Below, in pieces: positions 1-8,191 of a DNA stretch of 64,000 nt (positions are counted from its first letter, which is position 1; every line of letters starts with the position of its first letter). The position numbers and the translations under genes are program-made. Source of the stretch: Clostridia bacterium (GTDB lineage: Bacteria > Bacillota > Clostridia > Oscillospirales > Acutalibacteraceae). The notes beneath the pieces are model-generated. The model did no database searches. It saw only the letters and a program-made list of their open reading frames with translations, and was not told the origin of the DNA. The stretch is taken from assembly GCA_017421045.1 (NCBI GenBank), contig JAFQMC010000004.1:1-64000 (forward strand). Reading direction: 5' to 3'.

Positions 1-141
1 AAACCAAGCAACACCTTTACATGGACTGCTCCTATGTTCTCAGGTCAGACTTGGGTTGCTAAGACTTGGGTTCAGTATCTTGATGCTGACGGCGAACTTG
101 TAACCGTTTACTCCGATGAGTTCGAAGCTTATAAAGAGTAA
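1..141 (+). CDS. C-terminal end of an unidentified protein (5' truncated)
   Basis: An open frame runs from the window edge to TAA at 139-141 and encodes 46 residues ending in EAYKE. It is rich in Thr, Trp and Tyr, with two similar short stretches containing T-W-V separated by a few residues. This composition would suit an extracellular beta-rich domain, but no family can be named from so short a piece. A strong hairpin follows 30 bases later, so this is the end of a transcript. Confidence 0.6.
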   Translation, partial: KPSNTFTWTAPMFSGQTWVAKTWVQYLDADGELVTVYSDEFEAYKE

Positions 142-171
142 CCCTTTGACCTCAATACTTAATCAACTCTG

Positions 172-212
172 TCAGCCTTCCTTTTTCGCAAGGAAGGCTG
201 ATATTTCCTCTT
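172..212 (+). terminator. Rho-independent terminator after the partial first gene
   Basis: A 12-bp perfect stem (172-183 with 190-201, beginning TCAGCCTTCC) encloses a 6-base loop and is followed by a T-rich but interrupted tail. It separates the truncated gene from the sortase-substrate promoter. Confidence 0.8.
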
Positions 213-300
213 TTACGCCCTGTTTATTAATCAAAGTAACAAAAAACAAGGCGCATACTTAGGCATAGTAAACAAATTAATCATCTTTGAAAATTAAGTC

Positions 301-329
301 TTTACTTTTTTAAAAATAGGTGATATACT
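301..329 (+). promoter_or_regulatory. Sigma-A-type promoter of the sortase-substrate gene
   Basis: The -35 element TTTACT (301-306), a 17-base spacer and the -10 element TATACT (324-329) lie in A+T-rich sequence. They are about 57 bases upstream of the ATG at 386. Confidence 0.6.
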
Positions 330-385
330 TAACTTAATTAATTGTATTATTGTCTATTTTTATATTATCAGTAGGAGGAATTACT

Positions 386-916
386 ATGAAAAGAGTTATA
401 TCCTGTCTTGTTGCACTGGCACTTATGATTTGTGCTGTTGCTTCCGTTTCTGCGGAGATAAGCCCCAGCGCTTCTGTCGGCCACAAGATTATCCGCGTTG
501 ACGCTATTCCCGTTGGCGGTGATTCTGTCGGTCAGACCGTTCCCTCTGTTAACAATCCCGTAAGAGTAGATGTAGGCTCCGGCGACACCGTCAAGCTGAC
601 AGCAACTCCTACAGACGGCTATAAATTCTCTCACTGGGAATTCGGCACAGGCGAGTTTGAGATTGTTGAGGGCGACCTTAATTCTCCCGTTATTGTAATC
701 AGACCCACAGGCGATGACAATATCAGAGCTTACGCTCACTTCGTAAAAGAGGATGAGGATGTAACAGCTCCCAGCTCAAAGCCCGTTCACAAGCCCAGTG
801 ACGACACAGAGGCTCCCAAGACCGGCGATCCTGTAGCAACATATGCGGTAGCAGGTACTGCTCTGATTATCGCTGCAGCTGCAGTTGTTCTTCTCAAGAA
901 GAGACAGTCTGCTTAA
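386..916 (+). CDS. Secreted wall-anchored protein with InlB-B-repeat-like domain and PKTG sorting signal
   Basis: The 176-residue protein has an N-terminal signal peptide (about residues 1-23, ending VSA). One divergent InlB B-repeat-like domain follows (about 35-121: hydrophobic strands, GYKFSHWE, ending AYAHF), then a Pro/Ser/Thr linker. The C-terminus is a sorting signal: PKTG at 144-147, a hydrophobic helix and a KKR tail. It is therefore predicted to be exported and covalently attached to the wall by a sortase. The motif lacks the leucine of canonical LPXTG (it reads EAPKTGD). The start at 386 is set by AGGAGGA at 373-379. An upstream in-frame start at 350 has no ribosome binding site. 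A class B sortase gene follows after a terminator, so enzyme and substrate are neighbours but probably separately transcribed. Confidence 0.85.
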   Translation: MKRVISCLVALALMICAVASVSAEISPSASVGHKIIRVDAIPVGGDSVGQTVPSVNNPVRVDVGSGDTVKLTATPTDGYKFSHWEFGTGEFEIVEGDLNSPVIVIRPTGDDNIRAYAHFVKEDEDVTAPSSKPVHKPSDDTEAPKTGDPVATYAVAGTALIIAAAAVVLLKKRQSA

Positions 917-929
917 CAAGTAAGCTTTT

Positions 930-964
930 AAAGCTCCGCGAGTGTGCGGAGCTTTTCTTTTTTT
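930..964 (+). terminator. Rho-independent terminator
   Basis: A 10-bp stem AAAGCTCCGC (930-939) pairs with GCGGAGCTTT (946-955) across a 6-base loop and is followed by a long T tract. It ends the sortase-substrate transcript. Confidence 0.9.
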
Positions 965-988
965 GCATTTCTTGCCATCACTCTTTGA

Positions 989-1017
989 TTGACATATACT
1001 TTGTATTTATGTATAAT
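989..1017 (+). promoter_or_regulatory. Consensus promoter of the sortase/LCP operon
   Basis: TTGACA (989-994), exactly 17 bases, then TATAAT (1012-1017): a perfect sigma-A consensus. It lies about 50 bases before the sortase ATG, which suggests strong constitutive expression. Confidence 0.85.
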
Positions 1018-1066
1018 AAATAGAGGTATTGATATCTTTTTTCACAGAAAGGCGGTGCATTGATTT

Positions 1067-1855
1067 ATGCGTTTATTCCGCAGAAACTCAACTATTGCAA
1101 AGGCTCTTTGCCTCTTTGTAATCTTGACAATATTAATAGGATGCCTGAGCGGATGCAACGGTTGCACAGGCGCCATGGACCCCGATGACTACTCCAACGT
1201 AGTCAACACCACTCCCTCAACCGAAAGCACTGAGCCTGTGTCGGGATCAACTGCCCCTCTTGCTGAAAACCCCATAAATTTTGACGAACTCACAGCTCTT
1301 AACCCCGACCTGTATGCCTGGATCCGCATCCCCGGCACGGTTATCGATTATCCTGTAGCTCAAAGCTCTAACGAGGATGACAACTACTATCTGCACCATA
1401 ACTACCTTGGAAATTACGAATTCGCGGGAACTATCTACTCCCAGAGACACAACACCAAGTATTTCGTAGAGCAGGTTACGGTTCTGTACGGACACAACAT
1501 GCGCAACGGCTCAATGTTCGCAGGACTGCACAACTACTACGACAAGGAGTTCTTTGACGAGAACGAACTGATTTATATCTACATCGACGGCCATATTCTT
1601 ACATACAGAATCTTTGCCGCGTATGATTACGACGACCGTCATCTGCTTAACTCTTTTGATTTTTCTGACAAAGAGGTGTACAGCAATTACCTCAAGGACT
1701 GTCTTAACCCGCGCTCAGCCAATGCCCTTGTCCGTGAGGGAGTAGAGCTTACAACAGACGACCGTATTATTACTCTGAGCACATGTACAAACTACAACTC
1801 CAGCCTTCGCTTTTTAGTACAGGGGGTCTTGATTAACGATGAACTCACAAAATAA
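1067..1855 (+). CDS. Class B sortase
   Basis: A 262-residue transpeptidase expected to sit on the outer membrane face and link sorting-signal proteins to the wall. An N-terminal hydrophobic segment (about 12-33) ends in a cysteine-rich stretch (LSGCNGC) that could be either a membrane anchor or a lipobox. A low-complexity Ser/Thr/Pro linker follows. The sortase fold starts near residue 70 and carries the catalytic triad: His143 (YGHNM), Cys240 (TLSTC) and Arg248 (SLRFL). TLSTC and the inserted helix region fit class B. The gene overlaps the next one (LCP) by 17 bases, indicating translational coupling. Its likely substrate is the PKTG protein just upstream. That is an inference from position, since class B enzymes more often recognise NPQTN-type motifs. 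Confidence 0.88.
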   Translation: MRLFRRNSTIAKALCLFVILTILIGCLSGCNGCTGAMDPDDYSNVVNTTPSTESTEPVSGSTAPLAENPINFDELTALNPDLYAWIRIPGTVIDYPVAQSSNEDDNYYLHHNYLGNYEFAGTIYSQRHNTKYFVEQVTVLYGHNMRNGSMFAGLHNYYDKEFFDENELIYIYIDGHILTYRIFAAYDYDDRHLLNSFDFSDKEVYSNYLKDCLNPRSANALVREGVELTTDDRIITLSTCTNYNSSLRFLVQGVLINDELTK

Positions 1856-3311
1856 CGAGCCTAATAACCTTTCTGACAACATAAACTGTGATAACGAGAC
1901 CTTATCTCAGGCGGCAACTCATGAGGAAGAACCCGAAGCAAGGTTAGAGTGCGAAGAACCAATCAACGCCACAACCGACGCAACCGCCTCAAAGCGCCCC
2001 GGAGACTACGCGGTTCCTCCTAACAAAAAGCGTAGGAAGAACACGAGTACCACAGACAGCAGAGTTTCCGCAATGGATGATGCCGATGACTTTATTTTTG
2101 CACGTTATCACGGCAAGAAAAGCCACAGCTACAGCTCAAATCATGAGGAGACCGTTGTTCGCAGCAGCACAGAGCAACATCACAGGCACCGCAAACACCA
2201 TCATGGTCACCACGGCCATCACAGTCACCACAGCAGCAAAAACAAAAAATGGAAGAAACGGCCTATATGGCAGAAAATTCTTATTATCATCGGATTCATA
2301 TTTGCAGGCATCGCCTCTCTTCTGCTCATCGGCGCAATTACCCTTGCCGTGCTCAACTTCAAGGGACTTATTCAGCTCACAGACTATAAGAATCTTGATA
2401 TGACTGCTCCCGATATGGACGGAATGTCCCTGACTGTATCAGACAGCGGACGAAGCATCAACTACAAGGGTCAGGAATATCTCTTCAACGAGGATATAAC
2501 CAGCATCCTGTGCATCGGAGTAGATAAGCACGAATTGGGGCTTGAGGATGGTCAGATCGGCACTGCCGGTCAGGGAGATGCACTCTATCTCATCGCCCTC
2601 AACACCGCCACGGGAAAAACCGATGTTATCACTGTTCCCCGAGATATTGTCACGGATATCGGAATATACTCTCCCGAAGGCGAATACCTCAGAACAGAGA
2701 AAATGCAGATATGTCTTGCCTATGCATACGGAGACGGCAGAAAGACCAGCTGTACCAACACGGTCACAGCTGTATCGCGATTGTTCTACCAGTTGCCTAT
2801 CAACTCCTATTTCTCAATGAATCTCTCGGCAATCGGCGACCTGAACGATGCTGTGGGCGGTGTCACCGTCACTATGATTGATGACTCTTTCTACGACATA
2901 AATCATGTGCACCACTACAAGGGCGAGACCCTCACCCTGCACGGAGACAATGCAAGAAAGTATCTGCAGCAGCGTGAGGTATCGGAGCTTGAGTCCTCGC
3001 TTGACAGACTTGACCGCCAGGTGAATTACCTGAAAGCCTTTTCAAGCAAGGCTCTGGAAATGACCAAAAGCGACATCACCACTCCCATTGACTTATACTC
3101 AATCGTTAAGGACAACAGCGAAACCAATCTTACCACTGCAAAAATGACAGCTTTTGCTACCTGCCTCGTTTCAAACGGCATCAGCGAGCTTGATTTCAAG
3201 CAGGTGCCCGGTGAAATCACCAGTGGCGGAACCTACGCTGAGTATATTGTGGACGAAGAAGCTCTCTATGAGATGATTCTGGACACATACTACACTCCTG
3301 TTGAAAACTGA
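1839..3311 (+). CDS. LytR-CpsA-Psr (LCP) family glycopolymer transferase with His-rich cytoplasmic segment
   Basis: The 490-residue protein has a long hydrophilic N-terminus, one transmembrane helix (about 147-173) and an extracellular LCP domain from about residue 220 (SILCIGVDK, then DALYLIALN and VITVPRD). LCP enzymes move lipid-linked anionic glycopolymers onto peptidoglycan. The RQVNYLKAF and DLNDAVGGVTV stretches are typical. Odd features: the cytoplasmic part is about 145 residues, far longer than usual, acidic then basic, and contains 12 histidines in the 18 residues 114-131 just before the basic stop-transfer region. It overlaps the sortase gene by 17 bases, so both belong to one wall-anchoring operon. 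The large glycan locus later in the window could supply substrate, which is inference. Confidence 0.9.
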   Translation: MNSQNNEPNNLSDNINCDNETLSQAATHEEEPEARLECEEPINATTDATASKRPGDYAVPPNKKRRKNTSTTDSRVSAMDDADDFIFARYHGKKSHSYSSNHEETVVRSSTEQHHRHRKHHHGHHGHHSHHSSKNKKWKKRPIWQKILIIIGFIFAGIASLLLIGAITLAVLNFKGLIQLTDYKNLDMTAPDMDGMSLTVSDSGRSINYKGQEYLFNEDITSILCIGVDKHELGLEDGQIGTAGQGDALYLIALNTATGKTDVITVPRDIVTDIGIYSPEGEYLRTEKMQICLAYAYGDGRKTSCTNTVTAVSRLFYQLPINSYFSMNLSAIGDLNDAVGGVTVTMIDDSFYDINHVHHYKGETLTLHGDNARKYLQQREVSELESSLDRLDRQVNYLKAFSSKALEMTKSDITTPIDLYSIVKDNSETNLTTAKMTAFATCLVSNGISELDFKQVPGEITSGGTYAEYIVDEEALYEMILDTYYTPVEN

Positions 3312-3317
3312 CATAAT

Positions 3318-3360
3318 AAACGGAACGCAAAGAATATAAACTCTGCGTTCCGTTTTCTTT
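3318..3360. terminator. Bidirectional terminator between the LCP gene and the metal ATPase
   Basis: The 12-bp arms 3318-3329 and 3344-3355 (AAACGGAACGCA and its complement) are followed by T residues on the plus side and preceded by A residues. The element sits between convergent genes and could serve both. Confidence 0.85.
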
Positions 3361-3377
3361 TTTACTCTTTATTTTTC

Positions 3378-5216
3378 TTATTTGCTCTTTTGTGCAAGGG
3401 TTCGCATGGCGTTGAGAATTGCAAGTATCATTACGCCCACATCCGCGAATATTGCCGCCCACATTCCGACTATGCCAAAAGCACCCAGAATCAGCACCAG
3501 ACCCTTTATGCCCAGTGCAAACACAATATTCTGTCTGACAATCGCCATGGTCCTGCGTGAGATATCAATGGCACGGGGAAGCTTTGAGAGTTTGTCATCC
3601 ATAAGCACCACGTCCGCCGCTTCAATAGCCACATCGCTGCCGAGAGCTCCCATGGCAACACCCACATCACTGCGGGTAAGCACGGGTGCGTCGTTGATTC
3701 CGTCCCCTACGAAAACAAGAGGCGAACACTCGGGAATCATTCTCTCTACTGCCGCGACCTTATCCTCGGGCAGAAGCTGAGCATATACCTCATCTATCTG
3801 AAGCTCCTCGCCCACTCTGCGGGCAGTGTCCTCTCGGTCTCCCGTGAGCATAACGGTCTTCCTGACACCAAGGGCTCTCAGCTGTGCGACCGCTTCTTTT
3901 GCATGGGGTTTTATGCTGTCTGCAAGTGTAATATATCCCAGATATTCATTTTCCTTCGCAACATGAACCACTGTGCCCGTTGCACTGATTCGGGGCATCT
4001 CTGCCACTTTTTCTATAAAGTCTCTGTTGCCTGCGTATATCCGCTGTCCCTTTACAAGCGCCTCCACTCCCCTGCCGGAATGTTCCTGCATCTGAGTAAT
4101 GAGCGTTGTGTCAATCTCGCCGTCGTATGCAGCGACTACTGACCTTGCTATGGGATGCAGAGAACTGCTTTCCGCAAAGGCTGCAAGCCGTAGGAGTTCG
4201 TCCTCAGCAATTCCAACGGGATGTATCTGAGATACTGAGAATCTGCCCTCTGTGAGGGTTCCCGTTTTGTCAAAAACAACCTGCTTTGTGCGTGCAAGAG
4301 ATTCCATGAAGCCTGAACCCTTAATCAGGATTCCTTCTTTGGATGCTCTGCCGATACCGCCGAAGAACGACAGCGGAACAGAAATTACCAGCGCACAGGG
4401 GCAGGACACCGCCAGAAACACAAGTCCGCGGTGGAGCCACTCTCCGAAGTCCTGAGAAAACACCAAGGGAGGTACTACCGCAAGCAAAGTTGCTCCTGCA
4501 ACTACACAGGGAGTATAGACTCTTGCAAAGCGGGTGATGAAATTCTCGGTTCTGGCTTTTTTGGAGGAGGCGTTCTGCACCAACTCCAGCACCCTTGCCA
4601 CGGTACTCTCGGAGTATTCGCTCTGAACCTCTACTGTAATAACACCGCTGAGGTTCACGGTTCCGCTTATTACCTTGTCGCCTACCGATATATCTGCGGG
4701 CAGGCTCTCTCCTGTGAGGGCGGAAGTGTCCACAGAGCTTGTGCCTTCAGCCACCATTCCGTCCAAGGGAATCCTCTCTCCGGGACGGACGACTATCTTC
4801 TCTCCTACCTTAACCTCCTCGGGTGAAACCTCAAACTCCTCTCCCTGACGAAGCACCGAGGCCTTGTCGGGACGGATGTTCATCAGCGCCATAATATTGC
4901 GGCGGCTCTTTCCTACGGCGATGCTCTCAAACAGCTCGCCCACCTGAAAGAACAGCATAACCGCCACCGCCTCCAGGTATTCGCCTATGGCAAAGGCACC
5001 TATGGTTGCTACAGCCATCAGGAATTTCTCGTCCAGAAACCGTCCCCGAAAAATCCCTGTCACCGCATCAAATACTATATCAGCACCGACCACTACGTAG
5101 GGCAGTAAATACAGAAGCAACCCCAGCCATCCGTCAGGTGCAAATATCGCCGCAAGAACAGTGAGCACTACAGCGACAATTATTCTTATTAAATTCTTAC
5201 GTTGTTTTCCTGTCAT
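3378..5216 (-). CDS. cadA: P1B-type heavy-metal-exporting ATPase (Zn/Cd/Pb class)
   Basis: A 612-residue P-type ATPase that uses ATP to export soft divalent metals across the membrane. Visible motifs are TGES at 168-171, CPC at 272-274 in the transport helix, and the phosphorylation site D316 in DKTGTLTEG. The hinge motif [10 protein letters not shown] and a C-terminal helix with [12 protein letters not shown] are also present, the latter being the pattern of ZntA/CadA rather than CopA. No heavy-metal-associated domain is fused at the N-terminus. Instead a free 72-residue HMA protein is encoded 22 bases upstream. The operon order arsR-hma-cadA under a metal-operator promoter points to inducible Zn/Cd resistance. 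The exact metal is inferred. Confidence 0.92.
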   Translation of the reverse strand: MTGKQRKNLIRIIVAVVLTVLAAIFAPDGWLGLLLYLLPYVVVGADIVFDAVTGIFRGRFLDEKFLMAVATIGAFAIGEYLEAVAVMLFFQVGELFESIAVGKSRRNIMALMNIRPDKASVLRQGEEFEVSPEEVKVGEKIVVRPGERIPLDGMVAEGTSSVDTSALTGESLPADISVGDKVISGTVNLSGVITVEVQSEYSESTVARVLELVQNASSKKARTENFITRFARVYTPCVVAGATLLAVVPPLVFSQDFGEWLHRGLVFLAVSCPCALVISVPLSFFGGIGRASKEGILIKGSGFMESLARTKQVVFDKTGTLTEGRFSVSQIHPVGIAEDELLRLAAFAESSSLHPIARSVVAAYDGEIDTTLITQMQEHSGRGVEALVKGQRIYAGNRDFIEKVAEMPRISATGTVVHVAKENEYLGYITLADSIKPHAKEAVAQLRALGVRKTVMLTGDREDTARRVGEELQIDEVYAQLLPEDKVAAVERMIPECSPLVFVGDGINDAPVLTRSDVGVAMGALGSDVAIEAADVVLMDDKLSKLPRAIDISRRTMAIVRQNIVFALGIKGLVLILGAFGIVGMWAAIFADVGVMILAILNAMRTLAQKSK

Positions 5217-5238
5217 ATACCTTTTTCCTCATAAAACC

Positions 5239-5457
5239 TTACATAATGATACGGCAGTTCCGCTCAATCTTCCTGCAAGCTTTTGACGCCTGCTTCATTA
5301 TTCCTGCAAGCCTGCTTTCGTCTGCCTCAATGGTCATCTGCTGCATAATATAATTTATGCTCACGCTTTCCACTCCGTCAATTTTTCTGATGGCGTCCTC
5401 CATCTTTGCGGCACAAACCGCACAGTCAAGATCCTCCATCTGATATGTCTTTCTCAT
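5239..5457 (-). CDS. Stand-alone heavy-metal-associated (HMA) domain protein
   Basis: A 72-residue ferredoxin-like metal-binding domain with the C-x-x-C pair Cys12 and Cys15 (DLDCAVCAAKM). It most resembles the detached N-terminal domain of the ATPase encoded next and probably delivers metal to it or regulates it. The start is the ATG at 5457, one base after the stop of the ArsR gene, with GGTGAGGAG overlapping the end of arsR. A GTG four codons upstream lies inside that ribosome binding site and is rejected. Confidence 0.85.
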   Translation of the reverse strand: MRKTYQMEDLDCAVCAAKMEDAIRKIDGVESVSINYIMQQMTIEADESRLAGIMKQASKACRKIERNCRIIM

Positions 5458-5458
5458 A

Positions 5459-5818
5459 TTACTCCTCACCTTTCTCCAGAAGATGTTCCGCGCCCATTGA
5501 CACTATAGTGCGCACATGGTCGTCTGCCAGAAAATAATAGATCGTCTTGCCCTCTCGGCGGTTTGCAACCAGGTTATTCTGCTTCAGCACCTTGAGCTGA
5601 TGGGATATTGCCGACGATGTCATACAGAGTTTTTCGGATATTTCGCATACGCACAGCTCACCTGAGAGAAGGGCATACATTATCCTCATTCGGGTGGTGT
5701 CCCCGAAAACCTTGAACAAATCCGCCAGGTCGCAAATCAGATCCTCTGCTGTGTCCATGGGAAGCCGGCTTAGCTCCACCTGACACAGACTCTCGTGATG
5801 ATGATTATGGGCACACAT
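5459..5818 (-). CDS. ArsR/SmtB-family metal-sensing repressor (CadC/SmtB-like)
   Basis: A 119-residue winged-helix repressor. The recognition helix region is SSAISHQLKVLKQNNLV, followed by the wing REGKTIYYF. Helix 3 carries ELCVCE (Cys56, Cys58), the thiolate site of CadC/ArsR-type sensors. The N-terminus is packed with Cys2, His4, His6-8 and Cys12, which can complete a four-coordinate site as in CadC. The C-terminal helix has few of the alpha5 His/Asp residues expected for a zinc site. The start at 5818 is fixed by AAAGGAG eight bases upstream. Longer starts at 5836 and 5848 would run into the operator. First gene of the arsR-hma-cadA operon, and probably autoregulated. Confidence 0.88.
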   Translation of the reverse strand: MCAHNHHHESLCQVELSRLPMDTAEDLICDLADLFKVFGDTTRMRIMYALLSGELCVCEISEKLCMTSSAISHQLKVLKQNNLVANRREGKTIYYFLADDHVRTIVSMGAEHLLEKGEE

Positions 5819-5837
5819 AGTTGAATCTCCTTTCATA

Positions 5838-5867
5838 TGAACAACCATTCATTTGAATGTCTGTTCA
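5838..5867. promoter_or_regulatory. ArsR/SmtB-type operator
   Basis: A 30-base near-perfect inverted repeat: TGAACA-NN-CATTCA, two bases, TGAATG-NN-TGTTCA. Twelve of fourteen positions per arm are symmetric. This layout matches the 12-2-12 operators of SmtB/CadC/ZiaR repressors. It lies between the predicted -10 element and the arsR ribosome binding site, so bound repressor would cover the transcription start. Confidence 0.85.
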
Positions 5868-5868
5868 C

Positions 5869-5897
5869 ATATTATACCAAAACATTAAATTTGTCAA
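5869..5897 (-). promoter_or_regulatory. Promoter of the arsR-hma-cadA operon
   Basis: On the minus strand TTGACA (complement of 5892-5897) is followed after 17 bases by TAATAT (complement of 5869-5874). An overlapping TATAAT (5871-5876) would give a 15-base spacer. The operator abuts the -10 element directly. Confidence 0.7.
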
Positions 5898-5910
5898 CAC
5901 TTTTTAAAAG

Positions 5911-5945
5911 GAAGCGAAAAAAAGCGGTAGCCGTGAAGCTACCGC
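5911..5945 (-). terminator. Terminator of the AraC-family gene
   Basis: The 8-bp stem GCGGTAGC (5924-5931) pairs with 5938-5945. Read on the minus strand it is followed by a run of seven T, as expected for the AraC-family transcript ending at 5985. Confidence 0.85.
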
Positions 5946-5984
5946 CGATATAATATGTATGATTATCAGGAAATGTCGCCGAGA

Positions 5985-6863
5985 CTATATTCTGCGAATC
6001 TCGGAGATTGAGGGGATGTCGTGATACTGTCTGACATACTCGCTGAGGGTGCAGTTATACACACTCTTGAAAGCCGCAATGAAAGCCTTAACACTGGGGA
6101 ATCCGTTCTCAACTGCAGCGCGGGTCTCAGAAATACCGCTGGTCTGGATGTCACGCAGAGCATGCTCCAGACGCACCAGATTGAGATACTGCTTGAAAGT
6201 CTTTCTGGTGTTCTGCTTGAAGTAACGGGAGAAGTAGGTAGGAGTCAGACCTACGTGGGAGGCAATCTCGCCAAGAGTAATTCTCTCTTTGAAATTGAGT
6301 TTAATATAGTCGATAGCCTTCTTGGCATATTCCAGATCCTCGTGATCCATTTCGGGATGGGATTTGGCTCTTTCCTCCAGACAATTTGAGAAAAGCTGAA
6401 TCAGAATCTGGGTCATGGCAGAGGTAATCTTAAGGTCGGTGAAATCCCCCTGCTCCTCGATACACTCCACGATGCTGTCGAGCTGTCTGCGGATTTCCTC
6501 CTTGGCCTCTTTGCTGTTCTCCACGTTGAAGCTGTAAGACTCAAAATCCTCAAAATAAGCCTTGATGAAATTATAGGAATACAGAACAACAAGATACTTG
6601 ACATTCTGAGCAGGGTCCTTACCGCAGGTCTGATGAATATCATCGTTGTTCACAACCACATATTCTCCGTCGCTGATAACAGACTCCTCGTTGTTCGCCA
6701 TAACCCACAGGTCGCCCTTGAGAACATAGTCGATCTCAATATTCTTGTGCCAGTGCTTGTTGGTATAGCACTCCTGACCGGGCTTGTCAAAAAGGATAAC
6801 CTTACCGGGGAGATTGTCATCTGCAGAAACTATCTCGTACTTGTATCTATAGTTCTTTGCCAT
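5985..6863 (-). CDS. AraC-family transcriptional regulator with cupin sensor domain
   Basis: The 292-residue protein has an N-terminal cupin-like ligand-binding domain (about 1-100, with histidines in NKHWHKNIEID and DDIHQTCG). A helical linker follows, then a C-terminal double helix-turn-helix of the AraC/XylS type from about residue 185 (ITLGEIASHVGLTPTYFSRY, then SVKAFIAAFKSVYNC). Such regulators usually activate sugar uptake or use genes when the cupin binds a small sugar. No obvious target operon adjoins it: the divergent neighbour is a lipoprotein with a metallo-beta-lactamase domain. Its ligand and regulon are unknown. Confidence 0.88.
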   Translation of the reverse strand: MAKNYRYKYEIVSADDNLPGKVILFDKPGQECYTNKHWHKNIEIDYVLKGDLWVMANNEESVISDGEYVVVNNDDIHQTCGKDPAQNVKYLVVLYSYNFIKAYFEDFESYSFNVENSKEAKEEIRRQLDSIVECIEEQGDFTDLKITSAMTQILIQLFSNCLEERAKSHPEMDHEDLEYAKKAIDYIKLNFKERITLGEIASHVGLTPTYFSRYFKQNTRKTFKQYLNLVRLEHALRDIQTSGISETRAAVENGFPSVKAFIAAFKSVYNCTLSEYVRQYHDIPSISEIRRI

Positions 6864-7049
6864 AATATCACCTTGATTCCTATCAATATCCTAATATTAT
6901 CTTAGCATATAAAAATATGTTTGTAAATGCCTATTTCATAATAAAATCATAAAAATAATAAATTAAGTGTCATTTTTTCGTGTCGAATATTAAAATCTTT
7001 ACCAATTATTAACATTATTTCAGGATAATTTATGTATTACAAGATAAAT

Positions 7050-7078
7050 TTGAAATGCTCTTTTACTTAGTGTATAAT
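7050..7078 (+). promoter_or_regulatory. Promoter of the metallo-beta-lactamase lipoprotein gene
   Basis: TTGAAA (7050-7055), 17 bases, TATAAT (7073-7078), about 31 bases before the ATG. The rest of the 246-base gap to the divergent AraC gene is A+T-rich, with no other clear element. Confidence 0.75.
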
Positions 7079-7109
7079 AAAATCAAACATCGTACAATGC
7101 GGAGGCTTT

Positions 7110-8180
7110 ATGAAAAGGACAGTTTCACTTCTTCTATCGTTACTGATAATCTGTTTGTTTTTTTGCGGTTGCACAGATTTCTTCCCTTATAACAGAATAT
7201 CAGACAGCATCATATCTAAAGAGGACGCAGGCCTTGCGGTGCACTTCGTTGATGTGGGTCAGGGCGACTGCGTGTTGCTGGAATCAAGGGGACAGTTCGC
7301 AATAATAGATGCAGGGGAATACAGCGAAAAAGACAAGGTGATTTCTTATCTGCACAGTGCAGGCGTTAAAAACCTTGACTATATGATTTCCACCCACCCT
7401 CACTCCGACCACTGCGGAGGACTGTCGGAGGTGTTGCGAAGTTTTGAGACTGCTGTGTTTATCTCTCCGGATGTAGACAGCGATTCAAACTCCTGGGAAT
7501 ATGTGCTGGATGCCGCCGACGAACGGGGTGTCACCTACGAAACACCAGAGCCTTACGATACATACACTCTGGGAGACGCCACCATCACCGTGCTTTCTCC
7601 TTCTTCCGATGCGGTGTATTCTTCTTTAAATGACTACTCCGTTGTGTGCATGGTAGAATACGGCAGCACCTCTTTTCTTCTTACGGGAGATGCAGAGGAA
7701 ACGGTGGAGAAAGAGCTGGTGCGAAGCGGTTACGACCTTTCTGCCGATGTGCTCAAATGCGGTCATCACGGAAGCTCCACAAGCTCCTGCGGTGAATTTC
7801 TGAAAGCGGTCAGCCCCTCGGCGGCAATCATCTCCTGCGGTAAAGACAACGACTACGGTCATCCCCACAAAGAGGTGACAGAGACGCTGAATGACCTGCA
7901 AATTCCCATATGGCGAACGGATTTATCGGGAAATATCATTGCATGCTCTGACGGCGAAAAGATATCCATCTCAACTGCCGAAAACGACGAGTCCGTCTTT
8001 GTCACCGCCGCCACACCCTCACAGCAAGCCACCTACATCGCAAACAGAAGCACCAAAGTTTTTCACAGCTTTGACTGTGGCAGTGTCGATACCATGAGTG
8101 AAAAAAACAAGGTGGACTTCAACACCCGCGACGAGGCTCTGAACGCAGGCTACACGCCTTGCGGAAGCTGTCAGCCCTAA
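7110..8180 (+). CDS. Lipoprotein with ComEC-like metallo-beta-lactamase domain and Ada-like Cys tail
   Basis: A 356-residue predicted lipoprotein: hydrophobic signal and lipobox ending at Cys21 (FFCGC). The domain at about 43-290 matches the ComEC/Rec2 C-terminal metallo-beta-lactamase family (VHFVDVGQGDCVLLE). Its metal ligands are HPHSDH at 96-101, with later HHGSS and GHPH motifs. Related enzymes are extracellular hydrolases or nucleases of uncertain substrate. The last 50 residues form a second small domain (YIANRSTKVFHSFDC ... YTPCGSCQP) like the Cys-rich domain often attached to such proteins, resembling the Ada metal-binding fold. The stop precedes the FkbM methyltransferase start by 11 bases, so the two are co-transcribed. 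DNA as substrate is only a guess from ComEC similarity. Confidence 0.87.
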   Translation: MKRTVSLLLSLLIICLFFCGCTDFFPYNRISDSIISKEDAGLAVHFVDVGQGDCVLLESRGQFAIIDAGEYSEKDKVISYLHSAGVKNLDYMISTHPHSDHCGGLSEVLRSFETAVFISPDVDSDSNSWEYVLDAADERGVTYETPEPYDTYTLGDATITVLSPSSDAVYSSLNDYSVVCMVEYGSTSFLLTGDAEETVEKELVRSGYDLSADVLKCGHHGSSTSSCGEFLKAVSPSAAIISCGKDNDYGHPHKEVTETLNDLQIPIWRTDLSGNIIACSDGEKISISTAENDESVFVTAATPSQQATYIANRSTKVFHSFDCGSVDTMSEKNKVDFNTRDEALNAGYTPCGSCQP

Positions 8181-8191
8181 GGAGGATATAT

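Noticed and set aside
2180..2240. Short tandem repeat or CRISPR-like unit in the LCP gene
   Set aside because: The pattern comes from consecutive CAC/CAT histidine codons inside a well-supported coding frame.
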